Assembly (NCBI RefSeq): GCF_004331155.1 | Contig: NZ_SJNZ01000001.1 | Span: 62,001 to 126,000 of the forward strand | Source of the DNA: Acinetobacter terrestris | GTDB taxonomy: Bacteria; Pseudomonadota; Gammaproteobacteria; Pseudomonadales; Moraxellaceae | Direction: 5' to 3' | DNA: 64,000 nucleotides | Shown: positions 10,571 through 20,954 of the stretch, piece after piece | Layout of the letters: each line of letters begins with the position of its first letter | How positions within the stretch are numbered: the first letter of the stretch is position 1 | Notes under the pieces: model-generated | Databases searched by the model: none | What the model was told of the DNA's origin: nothing | The model's input: only the letters and a program-made list of their open reading frames with translations | Made by a program: the position numbers and the translations under genes

Positions 10571-10649
10571 TACACTGCCAATTTTATATTCTTTTAAATT
10601 TTTGCTATTTAATCCATGAAATTATAAGCCGTACACTACTATCGTGACT

Positions 10650-10704
10650 GGCGACACGGATGTCGCCGTTAGGCAAAGGTCACATGGACGTACCTTTTGC
10701 CTAA
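10650..10704. repeat. Double-hairpin intergenic element
   Basis: Two adjacent inverted repeats are visible. GGCGACA / TGTCGCC is separated by CGGA (10650-10667). TTAGGCAAAGGT / ACCTTTTGCCTAA has one bulged base and an 11-nt loop (10669-10704). There is no T run, so it is not a classic terminator. It looks like a REP-like element, which I recall in similar form from other Acinetobacter genomes. Confidence 0.5.
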
Positions 10705-10834
10705 CCAATGATTCTGGTTACCTTGCGGAATATATTCTTATCCTTGAAAAGTAAAAAGCGGCCTACGCAAAAAATACAATGCTTAAATGACAATTGAGGC
10801 CATGCATCAAATTAAACTTATCGAGTTAGATAAA

Positions 10835-10862
10835 AAAAGGAGATCAATTGATCTCCTTTTCT
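10835..10862 (-). terminator. Rho-independent terminator after ddc
   Basis: A perfect palindrome, AAAAGGAGATCAATTGATCT continuing CCTTTT, lies 26 nt past the ddc stop. The T run is present on both strands, so it may act in both directions. Confidence 0.85.
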
Positions 10863-10887
10863 TTAATACAATAAACAACGCTATCGA

Positions 10888-12420
10888 TTAGTCGATTGCA
10901 GGTGTATATGTACCATCAGCGATTGCATCTTTAATACGGTCAGCTTCCGCTAATACAAGATCTAGCAAAGCTTTCACGTTTTCTAAAGTTGCAACCGGGC
11001 TTAAAGTGGTCATCTTCAAAGATTGAACATCACCCACTTTCGTTACCCCAATATTCGCTTCACCACGTGCAAACAATTCATCTGCAACGTTCTGATTCAG
11101 TGTATCCAGTAATTCTGCTGGATAACCCTCAGGAATCACACGGAACAATACAGAAGCAAATTGCGGATCAACCAGCATCTCTAAACCAGCAGTTGCATTG
11201 ATGTAGTCAGCCACTTCACGGGTCAACTTCACACCATGGTCAATCATCGAACCATAAAGCTCTTCACCGAGTGCCTCAACCGTCATCCACAATTTCAACG
11301 CATCAAAACGACGGGTTGTTTGTAATGATTTAGACACCAGATTTGGAACACCATGCTCTTCATCATAAGCAGAGTTTAAGTACTCAGCTTCATAATGCAT
11401 GAAACGGTAGTTCGCTTCGTCTTTCAACAAGAACGCGCCACAAGAAATGGTTTGGAAATAATGCTTATGGAAATCAAGTGTCACTGAATCAGACAACTCG
11501 ATCCCATCAAGCATTGAACGGAACTCATTCGAAAGAATCAGTGCCCCGCCCCATGCTGCATCGATGTGCATCCACGCGCCATACTTGTTGGTTATGTCAC
11601 GAATCGCTTTTAATGGATCAATCGCACCGGCATCTGTTGTACCTGCGGTCGCAACCACACATGCAACGATTTTGCCTTGCGCCTGTAGTTGCGCCATGGT
11701 TTGCTCAAGAGCGACAACATCCATCTGTGCATTTTTGTTCACTGGAACAGTGACCACAGACTGGAAGCCCATACCCATCATCGCCATGTTCTTTTGCACA
11801 GAGAAATGTGCATTTTCAGAACAAATGACTTTGACATTACGCATCGCATCGCCTGGAATACCATCACGCTGTACAGACCACGGATTGGCGTTTTCGTCTT
11901 TCCAGTTTTTCGAGATACAAGCATCACGGGCAAGCAGCACACCCATCAAGTTCGATTGCGTACCGCCAGAGGTGAATACACCTGCCTGACCTGAACCGTA
12001 ACCGACTTTTTGACGAAGCCAGTCAATTAACTGAACTTCCATCAACGAACCTGCAGGGCTTTGATCCCATGAGTCCATAGACTGGTTGGTTGCATTAATT
12101 AAAACTTCAGCAATTTGGCTCACTACCATGGTTGGGCAGTGTAAATGTGCTAAAGAATGGGGATGGTGTACTTTTAAGCTTTTGTTTAAAAAAAGCTCAA
12201 CCATACGCTTAAGCGATTTATGCACGCCCAAGCCTTGTTTAGTGGCATTAAAAGAAATCGCACTGCGCAAATCTTTAATGCTGCCACCGGTGTACATTTT
12301 GTCGTTATGCAACCATGCTGCTACAGCTTTTGTAGCCTCATCCATTGCTGACTGATAGTCAGCAATGGATTGAGCATCATTGCAGAGTAACGCTTTACGG
12401 TGTTCTGCAAAATCTACCAT
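10888..12420 (-). CDS. ddc: L-2,4-diaminobutyrate decarboxylase
   Basis: This 510-residue PLP-dependent group II decarboxylase converts L-2,4-diaminobutyrate to 1,3-diaminopropane. The cofactor lysine is Lys319 in [14 protein letters not shown], and the HIDAAWGG segment at 285-292 carries the conserved aspartate that contacts the PLP pyridine nitrogen. An SGGTQSNL segment lies near residues 151-158. Length matches the Acinetobacter enzyme. It lies 3 nt after dat on the same strand, so the two form an operon covering the full route from aspartate semialdehyde. The dat neighbour favours this substrate over aromatic amino acids or glutamate. Confidence 0.93.
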   Translation of the reverse strand: MVDFAEHRKALLCNDAQSIADYQSAMDEATKAVAAWLHNDKMYTGGSIKDLRSAISFNATKQGLGVHKSLKRMVELFLNKSLKVHHPHSLAHLHCPTMVVSQIAEVLINATNQSMDSWDQSPAGSLMEVQLIDWLRQKVGYGSGQAGVFTSGGTQSNLMGVLLARDACISKNWKDENANPWSVQRDGIPGDAMRNVKVICSENAHFSVQKNMAMMGMGFQSVVTVPVNKNAQMDVVALEQTMAQLQAQGKIVACVVATAGTTDAGAIDPLKAIRDITNKYGAWMHIDAAWGGALILSNEFRSMLDGIELSDSVTLDFHKHYFQTISCGAFLLKDEANYRFMHYEAEYLNSAYDEEHGVPNLVSKSLQTTRRFDALKLWMTVEALGEELYGSMIDHGVKLTREVADYINATAGLEMLVDPQFASVLFRVIPEGYPAELLDTLNQNVADELFARGEANIGVTKVGDVQSLKMTTLSPVATLENVKALLDLVLAEADRIKDAIADGTYTPAID

Positions 12421-12423
12421 GTA

Positions 12424-13797
12424 TTATGCGCCTCGAGTAGCAATAAGCGCTTCAGCAATTGCTTTCTTAAAGCGGGCAATCGCTTCAACACATTCGTCAT
12501 GCGTGATGATGAGTGGGCAAAGTAAACGAATCACTGTACCGTTACGGCCACCTTTCTCGAGCAACAATTTGTTGTCGAAACATGCTGCCTGAATCGCAGC
12601 AGCCAATTGAGAATCACCTGGTAATGAACCCATGTGATCTGCTTGTTGGCGTTCATCTACGATTTCAACACCAATCATCAAACCACGGCCACGTACATTA
12701 CCAATACATGGGAATTCTACAGCCAATTTTTTCAATTCAGCTTGTAAAAAATCACCACGTTCTTGCGCGTTTTGAGCCAAGTTTTGTTCTTTAATGGTTT
12801 TGATTGTTGCAAGACCAGTACCCATCGCCAATTGGTTACCACGGAACGTACCGGTGTGACCAGCAGGCTGCCAAGCATCAAACTTACGTTTAATACCAAG
12901 CACTGCAAGCGGCAAGCTACCACCTACTGCTTTAGACATCACCACAACATCCGGCTCAATCCCTGCATGTTCAAAAGCAAACATTTTGCCTGAACGGGCA
13001 AAACCAGCTTGGACTTCATCAAGAATAAGTACGATATTGTGTTTTTCAGTTACTTCACGGATTTTTTTCAACCATTTGGTTGGCGCAGTAACCACACCAC
13101 CTTCACCTTGAATAGCTTCAAGAATCACGGCAGCAGGTTTGGTTACACCACTTTCTACATCTTCAATGAAGTTTTCGAAGAAGTAAGTTAAAGCATCTAC
13201 CCCTGCTTCACCACCAAGACCCAATGGGCAACGGTATTCATGCGGATATGGCATAAACTGTACGCCAGGCATTAAGCCATTCACCGAATTCTTCGCAGAT
13301 AAGTTACCTGTCATGGCCAAAGCGCCATGCGTCATTCCGTGATAACCGCCGGAGAAGCTGATCACTGAACTACGACCTGTATAGGTTTTTGCTAATTTAA
13401 TTGCTGCTTCTGTGCCATCTGCACCAGACGGACCACAGAACTGTAAACAATACTCAGCCTTACCACCCGGTAATTGCTCAAGTAAAGCTTCAGTAAAAGC
13501 ATCTTTTAAAGGTGTGGTTAAATCCAAAGTATGCAATGGGAGGCCACTTGCAAGTGTATCTTGGATACTTTGAATGACCGCAGGATGGTTATGGCCCAAA
13601 GCCAATGTTCCTGCCCCAGCTAAACAATCGAGGTACTCTGTACCTTCAACATCAGTAACCCAACATCCTAAAGCTTTTGCTATCGCTAACGGTAATTTAC
13701 GAGGATAGCTACGAACATTGGATTCCATCTGGCTTTGGCGAGTCAAATAGTATTCGTTAGTAGAATTAGGGGCAGGATTTACAGAAGAAACGCTCAT
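12424..13797 (-). CDS. dat: L-2,4-diaminobutyrate:2-oxoglutarate 4-aminotransferase
   Basis: This 457-residue class III aminotransferase converts aspartate 4-semialdehyde and glutamate to 2,4-diaminobutyrate. The PLP lysine is Lys289 in [10 protein letters not shown], the conserved Asp lies in [14 protein letters not shown] (about 257-270), and [11 protein letters not shown] lies near 150-160. Fold-type I relatives include EctB and GabT. Adjacency to ddc identifies it as Dat. It is first in the two-gene operon, with 473 nt of noncoding DNA upstream. The ATG at 13797 is the first in-frame start. Confidence 0.93.
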   Translation of the reverse strand: MSVSSVNPAPNSTNEYYLTRQSQMESNVRSYPRKLPLAIAKALGCWVTDVEGTEYLDCLAGAGTLALGHNHPAVIQSIQDTLASGLPLHTLDLTTPLKDAFTEALLEQLPGGKAEYCLQFCGPSGADGTEAAIKLAKTYTGRSSVISFSGGYHGMTHGALAMTGNLSAKNSVNGLMPGVQFMPYPHEYRCPLGLGGEAGVDALTYFFENFIEDVESGVTKPAAVILEAIQGEGGVVTAPTKWLKKIREVTEKHNIVLILDEVQAGFARSGKMFAFEHAGIEPDVVVMSKAVGGSLPLAVLGIKRKFDAWQPAGHTGTFRGNQLAMGTGLATIKTIKEQNLAQNAQERGDFLQAELKKLAVEFPCIGNVRGRGLMIGVEIVDERQQADHMGSLPGDSQLAAAIQAACFDNKLLLEKGGRNGTVIRLLCPLIITHDECVEAIARFKKAIAEALIATRGA

Positions 13798-14270
13798 ATC
13801 GAATTACCATCTCTGATATGGGTTGAAAGAAATAAGTCGGGTGACTTGCGGTCCTTTGACTCGGTGCTTTATAGAATCTAGCTAGACATGAATTTTTTTG
13901 TCATAACTAAAGGGCGGATGATACCGACTTTTTCTGAAAAATAAACAACTTTCGGTACTTTATCTGCCCTATTTTATCGAAAAAAACATCAAGCTAATCT
14001 ATAACTTGAATTATCATCTTACATTGTGACAGCGTAAAGAAAACCTCATTTTCTTATGCTTTTTTTGATAAAGTCGTGTAATAAAGTAAAACTGCTTGCA
14101 AATTAATCTATAAGTGTATAATTTTTCTTTAATTTTATAATTAAAAATGAACAGGTTTTTTTGAGCTTATTTTTACAATCCCACCACAAACTCTACCAAA
14201 ATTCACCATAAACACCGTTTAATATCACTGATATAGATTCAAATTTTACTTACAAAAATAGGCTAAAAAA
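13798..14270. other. Intergenic region between divergent dat and SIMPL genes
   Basis: This 473-nt AT-rich spacer should hold the promoters of both divergent genes. A 10-bp palindrome, TCTAGCTAGA, occurs near 13877. Short ATG-started frames exist, but none has a ribosome binding site or length suggesting a gene. Confidence 0.5.
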
Positions 14271-14975
14271 ATGCGTTACTTAACTCTCTCCGCTCTGGTT
14301 TTAGCATCTACTTTCAGTGCATCTGCCTTTGCTCAACAAAATGAACAACTTAATTACAATGTCATCAATATACAAGCGGAAGCTGCACGCCAAGTGTCAA
14401 ATGATGAAATGCATGCGGTTTTATACATTGAAAAAAGCAACAAACAACCTGCTGAACTTGCATCACAAATCACGCAATTAATGAATCAAGCCATGGCTTT
14501 AGCCAAGAAATATCCACAAGTTAAAGTAGAAACAGGTTCTCAAACCACCTATCCTATTTATGACAATGACAGCCGTAAGTTAAAAGAATGGCGTGGTCGT
14601 GCCGAAATCCAGATTGAAAGTACTGACTTTAAAGCAGCCAGCCAATTAATTGGTGAATTGCAACAAAACTTCCAGACTGAGTCGATTAACTTTAGCGTTT
14701 CAGATGCGCAACGTAAAAAAGTTGAAAATGAGCTGATGGTTGAAGCTTCAAAAAACTTCCAGCAACGTGCACAAATGCTGAGCCAGTCATGGAATAAATC
14801 GGGTTATAACTTGGTGAATCTTAATTTGAATACCAGCAGTCAATATCCACAACCGGTCATGATGCGTGCCAATATGGCGAAATTCTCCGGGGCTGAAGCT
14901 GTCGATGCTCAAAATGTAGCAGCGGGTGAATCTAAAATTACCGTGAATGCCAATGGTGCAATTCAGTTTAAATAA
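14271..14975 (+). CDS. Secreted SIMPL (DUF541) domain protein
   Basis: This 234-residue protein has a clear signal peptide (MRYLTLSALVLASTFSASAFA, cut near residue 22). One SIMPL/DUF541 domain follows, of the YggE/BP26 type. The family forms periplasmic or outer-membrane-associated oligomers whose function is poorly defined; E. coli YggE is linked to oxidative stress. Visible family features are the ITVNANG segment near the C-terminus and the charged central helices. It is a single-gene unit with its own terminator. Confidence 0.8.
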   Translation: MRYLTLSALVLASTFSASAFAQQNEQLNYNVINIQAEAARQVSNDEMHAVLYIEKSNKQPAELASQITQLMNQAMALAKKYPQVKVETGSQTTYPIYDNDSRKLKEWRGRAEIQIESTDFKAASQLIGELQQNFQTESINFSVSDAQRKKVENELMVEASKNFQQRAQMLSQSWNKSGYNLVNLNLNTSSQYPQPVMMRANMAKFSGAEAVDAQNVAAGESKITVNANGAIQFK

Positions 14976-14998
14976 GCCATTTATACTAAATAGCTAAA

Positions 14999-15023
14999 AA
15001 CCGTACCTTATGTACGGTTTTTT
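14999..15023 (+). terminator. Rho-independent terminator after the SIMPL gene
   Basis: Arms AAACCGTAC and GTACGGTTT enclose a short CTTAT loop and are followed by further T residues, 25 nt after the stop. Confidence 0.85.
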
Positions 15024-15141
15024 ATAAGCAGAATATTGCCTTTGCAACGCAATCACACGATTTAAGTACAATATCGCGTTTCAATTCATCAATAAAATTA
15101 TTGCATTAGCCATCCTGTCTTTGTATGTCGCTCCCGCCGCC

Positions 15142-15738
15142 ATGTCCCTCGAAAGTCTAAATCTTGAATTGTTTAGCCTATTAAATGTGCCTGAACACGC
15201 GTCCGTTTTAATGCAGCATTTTGCCATTTTTATTGCCCATGACTTGGTTTATATCATGATCGCTATTTTTGCGCTGCTGTGGTTACGTGGTAACAATGGC
15301 ACTAAAACCCTTCTGGTCAAAGCTTTTATTTTTACCCTTATTGCACTCTCAATTAGCGAAATAACATCTTATATCTTAAATACACCCCGTCCTTTCGTGA
15401 TGCATGTCGGTCATACATTAATTGAGCATGATGCCACGGGATCATTTCCAAGCAATCACATGACGATTTTTAGCAGTATTGCCTTTGCCTATTATTTTTC
15501 GGTGCGACGAGATATTGGCAAATTCCTGCTAGCCGTTGCATGGCTGGTGGCATGGTCACGTATCTATGTCGGTGTACATTTCCCGATTGATATGGTTGGC
15601 GGATTTATGATTGCACTCGTTGTGAATTTAATCGGCTTACCCCTTTGGTTTAAATATTCAGAAAAATTGATGTCTTGGATGTTATATCTGCATCACTTCC
15701 TGTTTAAGCCGCTGATCAGCAAAAATATTATTAAATAA
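15142..15738 (+). CDS. PAP2-family undecaprenyl-diphosphatase, BcrC-like
   Basis: This integral membrane lipid phosphatase of about 198 residues probably dephosphorylates undecaprenyl diphosphate on the periplasmic side, recycling the cell-wall carrier lipid. PAP2 motifs are present: NTPRPFV (motif 1), SFPSNHMT (motif 2) and SRIYVGVHFPIDM (motif 3). The motif-1 lysine of classical PAP2 enzymes is absent, but B. subtilis BcrC also lacks it and shares the HTLI-H-A--SFPS-H pattern. An upstream in-frame TTG at 15121 would add seven residues. Neither start has a clear ribosome binding site. Confidence 0.78.
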   Translation: MSLESLNLELFSLLNVPEHASVLMQHFAIFIAHDLVYIMIAIFALLWLRGNNGTKTLLVKAFIFTLIALSISEITSYILNTPRPFVMHVGHTLIEHDATGSFPSNHMTIFSSIAFAYYFSVRRDIGKFLLAVAWLVAWSRIYVGVHFPIDMVGGFMIALVVNLIGLPLWFKYSEKLMSWMLYLHHFLFKPLISKNIIK

Positions 15739-15740
15739 CT

Positions 15741-15776
15741 CAAAAAAGCCATAAAAAAAGCCATAAAAAAAGCCAT
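15741..15776. repeat. Three copies of a 12-bp AAAAAAAGCCAT repeat
   Basis: Three consecutive 12-bp units (the first has C for the first A) follow the phosphatase stop by 2 nt and abut the terminator. Slippage on the A runs probably produced the array. Confidence 0.75.
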
Positions 15777-15809
15777 AAAAAATCCCGCTCAAAAGCGGGA
15801 TTTTTTATT
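15777..15809. terminator. Bidirectional terminator between the BcrC-like gene and proB
   Basis: AAAAAATCCCGCT / AGCGGGATTTTTT with a short CAAA loop gives a T run on both strands. It serves the convergent phosphatase (+) and proB (-) transcripts. Confidence 0.88.
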
Positions 15810-15820
15810 ACGAAAATCTT

Positions 15821-16954
15821 TTAGTAAATCGCCATATGATTGCGGTGAATCATTTCCAATGAACGTGCTTCCCCTAAAACCTGATGCACTTTATCTGAAG
15901 ACAAACCCTTCACAATTTCAGCTGAACGCGAACTAAAATTGACACGACCAACAGCAATACGGCCACCCTGTGAATCGACACATTCAACCACATCACCGCG
16001 TTCAAAGTGCCCTTCCACCGCTTTCACCCCTACAGGCAATAAACTGCGATGGTTTTCTTTAATCGCTTTCACAGCACCATCATCCAAGACTAAACGACCA
16101 GCCGTTTGTAGATGCGCAGCCAACCATTGTTGATGCGCAGTTATACGGTCATTGTCGGTAATAAACAATGTTCCGAGCAATTCACCAGACATCAGACGGG
16201 CAAGCACATTGTCACTTTCACCACTGGCAATCAGGGTTGGACAACCTGATTTCGCTGCCAAGCGTGCCGCACGAACTTTGGTCAGCATACCACCACGACC
16301 AAATTTTCCGCCGCCACCAGCCATATCAAACAGACTTTCATCTAGTGCGCGAACCGTATGGAACAGTTTTGCATTTGGATTAGAACGCGGGTCAGAATCA
16401 AACATGCCTTGCTGATCGGTCAAGATAATCAACAAATCTGCATGCACCTGACCTGCCACCATAGCAGCCAAGGTATCGTTATCGCCAAAGCGAATCTCGT
16501 CAGTGGACACCGTGTCATTTTCATTAATGACCGGAACCACATGCCAATCAATCAAATGCTGCAAAGCATCGCAAGAGTTTAAATAACGACGACGGTCTGC
16601 CAGATCATCGTGGGTCAATAAAACTTGCGCCGTTTGAATGGAATGCTTTTCCAACACACTCGACCAAGTTTGAATGAGACCCATTTGGCCAATAGCAGCA
16701 CATGCCTGAAGACTCGGTAAATCAGTGGGTCGATTCGACAATTTCATCCGAACCATCCCTTCAGCCACAGCACCTGAAGACACCAGAATAATCTCGTGTC
16801 CTGCATTGTATAGATCTGCAATTTGTTTCGCCCAATGCGAAATTGCGTCCAAATCTAAACCTTGCCCATTTGCTGTGAGTAAAGATGATCCGATTTTAAC
16901 AACGATTCGTTTACAACCCTTGAGCTGACGTTGCCCATCTACCACTTCTATCAT
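15821..16954 (-). CDS. proB: Glutamate 5-kinase
   Basis: This 377-residue enzyme phosphorylates glutamate in the first step of proline synthesis. The amino-acid kinase domain starts with [13 protein letters not shown] (about 15-27) and contains VSSGAVAEG and [20 protein letters not shown]-terminal PUA domain covers roughly the last 100 residues. Length is near E. coli ProB (367). It follows obgE by 27 nt on the same strand, a frequent obgE-proB arrangement. Confidence 0.96.
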   Translation of the reverse strand: MIEVVDGQRQLKGCKRIVVKIGSSLLTANGQGLDLDAISHWAKQIADLYNAGHEIILVSSGAVAEGMVRMKLSNRPTDLPSLQACAAIGQMGLIQTWSSVLEKHSIQTAQVLLTHDDLADRRRYLNSCDALQHLIDWHVVPVINENDTVSTDEIRFGDNDTLAAMVAGQVHADLLIILTDQQGMFDSDPRSNPNAKLFHTVRALDESLFDMAGGGGKFGRGGMLTKVRAARLAAKSGCPTLIASGESDNVLARLMSGELLGTLFITDNDRITAHQQWLAAHLQTAGRLVLDDGAVKAIKENHRSLLPVGVKAVEGHFERGDVVECVDSQGGRIAVGRVNFSSRSAEIVKGLSSDKVHQVLGEARSLEMIHRNHMAIY

Positions 16955-16981
16955 CTTGTCCTCAGTTACTCTACTAAGAGC

Positions 16982-18205
16982 TTAACGTACGTAAAACACT
17001 TCTACATCGTTATCGTCGTCTGCTTCATCGTCCTCATCGTCTTCTTCTTCAGCCAACAGACCAGCAAGACGTTGTTGACGACGCATTTCACGATAAGCTT
17101 CTTTCGCTGCAATGGTCTGTTCACGTGTTTCAGCTTCAAGCTGATCACGGAATGCTTTCATTTCTGCTGCGTATTCTGGATCTTCAACTTCGCGTTCACG
17201 TTGTTGTTCAATTTGATCCATCAGGTAATAAACAACTTCTTTGGTTCCTTCCGACATCAAGCCAGAAGTCTGGAATACCGGGCCTTCCCACTGCATTTCT
17301 TCCAGAAGATGGTTACACCATTCTTCTTTGGTATCTGGGTCAAGCTGGTCAACTTTATTCAGCACTAACACCACTGGCAATTTTGCCAAAGTTGGAGAGA
17401 AGTTCTTCAACTCTTGTAAAATTGCATTGGCATTATGAACAGGATCTGAACCGTCAATTGGTTGAACATCTACAATGTGCAACAAAATACGGGTACGTGC
17501 CAAATGTTTAAGGAAACGAATACCCAGTCCTGCACCTTCCGACGCACCTTCGATTAACCCTGGAATATCCGCCATGACGAATGAACGATGGCTATCCGCA
17601 TCGACCACACCCAGATTTGGAACCATGGTGGTAAATGGATAATCTGCAACTTTTGGTTTTGCTGCTGATACTGCACGAATAAATGTAGATTTACCTGCAT
17701 TTGGCATACCCAGTAAACCCACATCCGCAAGAACTTTAAGCTCTAAACGAATTTCACGGTATTCACCTTTGGTACCCGTTGTGCATTTACGTGGCGAGCG
17801 ATTTGTCGATGATTTGAAGTGAGTATTACCCAAACCACCATCACCCCCTGCTGCCACCAATACACGTTGACCATCAGTGACCAAGTCGCCGATGATATCG
17901 CCTGATTCTGTATCAACAATTGTGGTTCCTACTGGAACCTTTAATACGGTGTCTTCACCGCCACGGCCTGCGCAGTTTGCACCACGACCGTTTTTAGCAC
18001 GTTCTGCACGGAATCGACGTGTATAACGATAATCTACAAGAGTGGTGGTGTCGTTTCCGGCTTCAACATAAATGTTACCGCCACGACCACCATCACCACC
18101 ATCTGGACCACCAAATGGTACAAATTTTTCACGGCGAAAACTGGCTACGCCATTGCCACCGTCGCCAGCCTCTACGGTAATGACTGCTTCATCAACAAAG
18201 CGCAT
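16982..18205 (-). CDS. obgE: GTPase ObgE/CgtA
   Basis: This 407-residue ribosome-associated GTPase is involved in 50S assembly and stress control. The glycine-rich Obg domain fills residues 1-160. The G1 loop GMPNAGKST is at 166-174, G3 is DIPGL, and G4 is NKVD. The C-terminal tail is strongly acidic ([15 protein letters not shown]), as in gammaproteobacterial ObgE. It is the promoter-proximal gene of the obgE-proB pair. Confidence 0.96.
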   Translation of the reverse strand: MRFVDEAVITVEAGDGGNGVASFRREKFVPFGGPDGGDGGRGGNIYVEAGNDTTTLVDYRYTRRFRAERAKNGRGANCAGRGGEDTVLKVPVGTTIVDTESGDIIGDLVTDGQRVLVAAGGDGGLGNTHFKSSTNRSPRKCTTGTKGEYREIRLELKVLADVGLLGMPNAGKSTFIRAVSAAKPKVADYPFTTMVPNLGVVDADSHRSFVMADIPGLIEGASEGAGLGIRFLKHLARTRILLHIVDVQPIDGSDPVHNANAILQELKNFSPTLAKLPVVLVLNKVDQLDPDTKEEWCNHLLEEMQWEGPVFQTSGLMSEGTKEVVYYLMDQIEQQREREVEDPEYAAEMKAFRDQLEAETREQTIAAKEAYREMRRQQRLAGLLAEEEDDEDDEADDDNDVEVFYVR

Positions 18206-18676
18206 ATTGCCAATCCTCTAAATACTTTAAAACCGCATATTCTGCCATATTTTACAAAATTTCTCGAATAGTATTATTCAGCATTACATGATTTTTAGTA
18301 TTGTTAAGATGAATTTGGCTGGAACTGGGCTGATATGATCTGGCTGAGTTCAATTATTCGCTCAGAAAATCAAAAGGAACCATTCACTTAGCGAGTGAAA
18401 AACTGCTTTTAGATTAAATTCCAGTTACTTTATTTTTTAATCATTCAAATAAACTTCAATCCAAAATTGCTGCTCATAGATTTCAAAAAAATTTAATAAA
18501 ATAATAGTGAGATATGTCCAGTTAAATTATTCTCCTAAATGTATTCCTGCTATTTCTAAGTTTCCGTTTTAGATTTTGTAAAATCCATTCTCTGGCTTAT
18601 CACAATAAATAATTCCTTTTAAATAAATATCCTGTCATTTAAATATCTCCTAAATTATTTAAATGACTCACTGCTA
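18206..18676. other. Intergenic region between obgE and the HxlR gene
   Basis: This 471-nt AT-rich spacer has no recognisable gene. It should hold the obgE promoter at its left end. I could not find a convincing terminator for the HxlR gene here, and no tRNA or stable RNA fold was seen. Confidence 0.5.
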
Positions 18677-19051
18677 TTATTGAGCAACACGTTGTTTATT
18701 TTCTAAAATTTCAGGTAAATTTCGTTCAATCCAGCCAGTCAGTAATGTCATTTTTTCAGCGGCTTGAGCACCCAGAATAGTCAACTGGTATTCCACTTTA
18801 GGTGGCACGACTGGATAAACTGTACGAATCAGGAAACCGTCTTTTTCCAATACCTTTAAGGTTTGCGCCAGCATTTTCTCACTCACCCCTTCAATTCGCT
18901 GTTTCAGCTCGCTAAAACGATGTACACCATCACTTAAACAGCGTAAAACCAGCACAGACCATTTGGTGGTTAAGTGTTCCAATATTTCACGTGAAGGACA
19001 TTGATTGGATAGAACTTGTCCAAGTAAATGGCTCGTTGCATAATTTGTCAT
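18677..19051 (-). CDS. HxlR-family winged-helix transcriptional regulator
   Basis: This 124-residue single-domain regulator has the HxlR pattern. CPSREILEHLTTKWSVLVLRCL (conserved N-terminal Cys18) is followed by RFSELKQRIEGVSEKMLAQTLKVLEKDGFLIR, which forms the winged helix. The family often senses reactive aldehydes, quinones or thiol stress, sometimes through the conserved cysteine. Family members usually regulate a divergent neighbour, but no divergent gene exists here. The target is therefore unknown. Confidence 0.85.
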   Translation of the reverse strand: MTNYATSHLLGQVLSNQCPSREILEHLTTKWSVLVLRCLSDGVHRFSELKQRIEGVSEKMLAQTLKVLEKDGFLIRTVYPVVPPKVEYQLTILGAQAAEKMTLLTGWIERNLPEILENKQRVAQ

Positions 19052-19193
19052 GACATTGTCTCGATCTTCTTATTACTTACTAATTTTAATTTACTTACTG
19101 TTTGTAAGCTAACAGATTAATATTTCAGCAGCAAGCTCTGTTATTACTCTATATTGAATCCAGTAAAATCTGTGTTAAATAAAAAATAGACAT

Positions 19194-19225
19194 AAAAAAA
19201 GAGCTTCAAATGAAGCTCTTTTTGA
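19194..19225 (-). terminator. Rho-independent terminator after the GAPDH gene
   Basis: On the minus strand, AAAAAGAGCTTCA / TGAAGCTCTTTTTTT forms a strong stem with a 2-4 nt loop and T run, 13 nt past the stop. Confidence 0.85.
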
Positions 19226-19237
19226 CTACTTTACAAA

Positions 19238-20695
19238 TTATGCATTTGTTTCAGCAGGAACTTTTGGATAGCTTACGCCACACATTTGTTCAGCGATACG
19301 CAATACCTGGCAGCTATAGCCCACTTCGTTATCGTACCAAACATACGCTGTTAGGCGAGTACCTGAAGTGATTGTTGCCTGCGCATCAAATACACCTGCA
19401 GTACGTGAACCGATAAAGTCAGAAGATACAACTTCAGTCGAGTTTGTATAACCAATTTGACCTTGAAGGCTTGAATTAATTGAGATTTGACGAATGTATT
19501 CATTCACTTCTTCACGATCAACTTCTTTCTCAAGAGTTAAGTTAAGAATAGCAAGTGATACGTTAGGCGTTGGAACACGTACCGAGTTACCAGTCAACTT
19601 GCCTTTAAGTGCAGGAAGTGCTTTAGCAACCGCTTTCGCAGCACCCGTTTCAGTAATCACCATGTTCAAAGTCGCAGCACGACCACGGCGATCTGCCTTG
19701 TGGTAGTTGTCGATCAAGTTCTGGTCATTTGTGAAAGAGTGAACAGTTTCAACATGCCCATTAAGCACTTTGTATTTGTCATCTAACACTTTTAATACTG
19801 GCGTAATTGCATTTGTGGTGCAGCTCGCAGCAGAAATGATTTTGTCTTCATCTAAAATGTCAGTATGGTTTACGCCATACACTACATTTTTCATTTCGCC
19901 TTTACTTGGCGCAGTCAATACCACACGAGCAACGCCTGGGCATTTCAAGTGTTCAGCAAGACCTTCAGCATCACGCCATTTACCTGTGTTATCAATCACT
20001 AAAGCGTTATTGATACCAAAAGCAGTGTAATCCACTTCGCTTGGGCTTGAAGCGTAAATCACTTTAATAAAGTTACCGTTGGCAATGATTGCTTCGTTTT
20101 CTTCATCTACAGAAATTGTGCCTGCAAATGGACCGTGAATTGAGTCACGACGAAGTAAAGATGCGCGTTTTTCCAAATCACCGTCAGATGATTTACGAAC
20201 AACGATTGCTTTTAGGCTTAAACCGCGACCCAGACCGGATTGACCAATGATCAAACGTGCAAGGATACGACCGATACGACCGAAACCGTAAAGAACGACA
20301 TCTTTAGGTTCAACAGTTGCAGGATTACCTTCTAAAGATTTAACGGCATCAGCAACAAATGCATCGATGTCGCCGCCTTTTTCTTTAAATTCAACCGCCA
20401 GTTTACCTAGATCGATTTCAGCAGAACCAATTTTCTCAACTTTAGCCAATGCTTCTAAGATTGGGAAAGTGTTAACCACAGAAAGTTCAACATCCATCAC
20501 ACGGGTACGGCGGTGTGCTTTTAAAATCTGGATAACTGAACGGTTAACTAAAGAACGACCGAATACAGAAGTCACGATATTTTTTTCACGATACAACTGA
20601 CCAATCAAGGCAATCATATGTTCCGCGATTTCTTCACGGTTTTTCCAGCGACCTTGGTGATCTGCATGTAGGGCGATGATAGTCTCTTTGCTCAC
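19238..20695 (-). CDS. Long-form glyceraldehyde-3-phosphate dehydrogenase
   Basis: This 485-residue NAD(P)-dependent GAPDH-like enzyme interconverts glyceraldehyde 3-phosphate and 1,3-bisphosphoglycerate. Residues 1-130 are an extension absent from the usual 330-residue enzyme. The nucleotide-binding motif GFGRIGR is at 137-143, and catalytic Cys292 lies in SAASCTTNAITP. The usual second cysteine of SCTTNC is alanine here. C-terminal WYDNEVGYS is conserved. Similar long forms occur in Pseudomonas and Acinetobacter. It stands alone, with its own terminator. Direction (glycolytic or gluconeogenic) and cofactor cannot be decided from sequence. Confidence 0.9.
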   Translation of the reverse strand: MSKETIIALHADHQGRWKNREEIAEHMIALIGQLYREKNIVTSVFGRSLVNRSVIQILKAHRRTRVMDVELSVVNTFPILEALAKVEKIGSAEIDLGKLAVEFKEKGGDIDAFVADAVKSLEGNPATVEPKDVVLYGFGRIGRILARLIIGQSGLGRGLSLKAIVVRKSSDGDLEKRASLLRRDSIHGPFAGTISVDEENEAIIANGNFIKVIYASSPSEVDYTAFGINNALVIDNTGKWRDAEGLAEHLKCPGVARVVLTAPSKGEMKNVVYGVNHTDILDEDKIISAASCTTNAITPVLKVLDDKYKVLNGHVETVHSFTNDQNLIDNYHKADRRGRAATLNMVITETGAAKAVAKALPALKGKLTGNSVRVPTPNVSLAILNLTLEKEVDREEVNEYIRQISINSSLQGQIGYTNSTEVVSSDFIGSRTAGVFDAQATITSGTRLTAYVWYDNEVGYSCQVLRIAEQMCGVSYPKVPAETNA

Positions 20696-20954
20696 AGATA
20701 CGTCCTCTAATTAATTGTATATCTAGGCATAAATTTCAAAACCCCACAATTGTAAAGGAATTATCGGCAAGTTTGAATCAAAAGCTCATTCTGGCCCACA
20801 TATTTTGCTCTATATTCATTATAAATTGACGAAATAGCTGTAATTATTTTTATGATTTTCTTACCTAAAGCCATCAACCACCGTATTTCATCTTCAACCT
20901 ATATATTCAGTTCAAATGTTGCTTTATCAAACAAAACGCAAAAGTAGAGACAGC

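Larger units (their letters stand above)
10464..10834. other. Intergenic region holding repeat and hairpin elements
   Basis: About 370 nt lie between two convergent genes. The stretch contains a CCCTCT / AGAGGG repeat-like segment at 10535-10570 and a double hairpin at 10650-10704 (listed separately). I found no ORF in it that looks like a gene. Confidence 0.6.

Noticed and set aside
11478..11994. Long plus-strand frames inside ddc
   Set aside because: They are shadow frames of the well-supported ddc gene with no independent start signal or family.
13876..13887. Palindrome TCTAGCTAGA upstream of dat as an operator
   Set aside because: Only 10 bp, no known regulator with this site here, and such palindromes occur by chance in AT-rich DNA.
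15142..15738. Loss of the PAP2 motif-1 lysine as a broken active site
   Set aside because: BcrC-type enzymes lack this lysine too, and the other motifs are intact.
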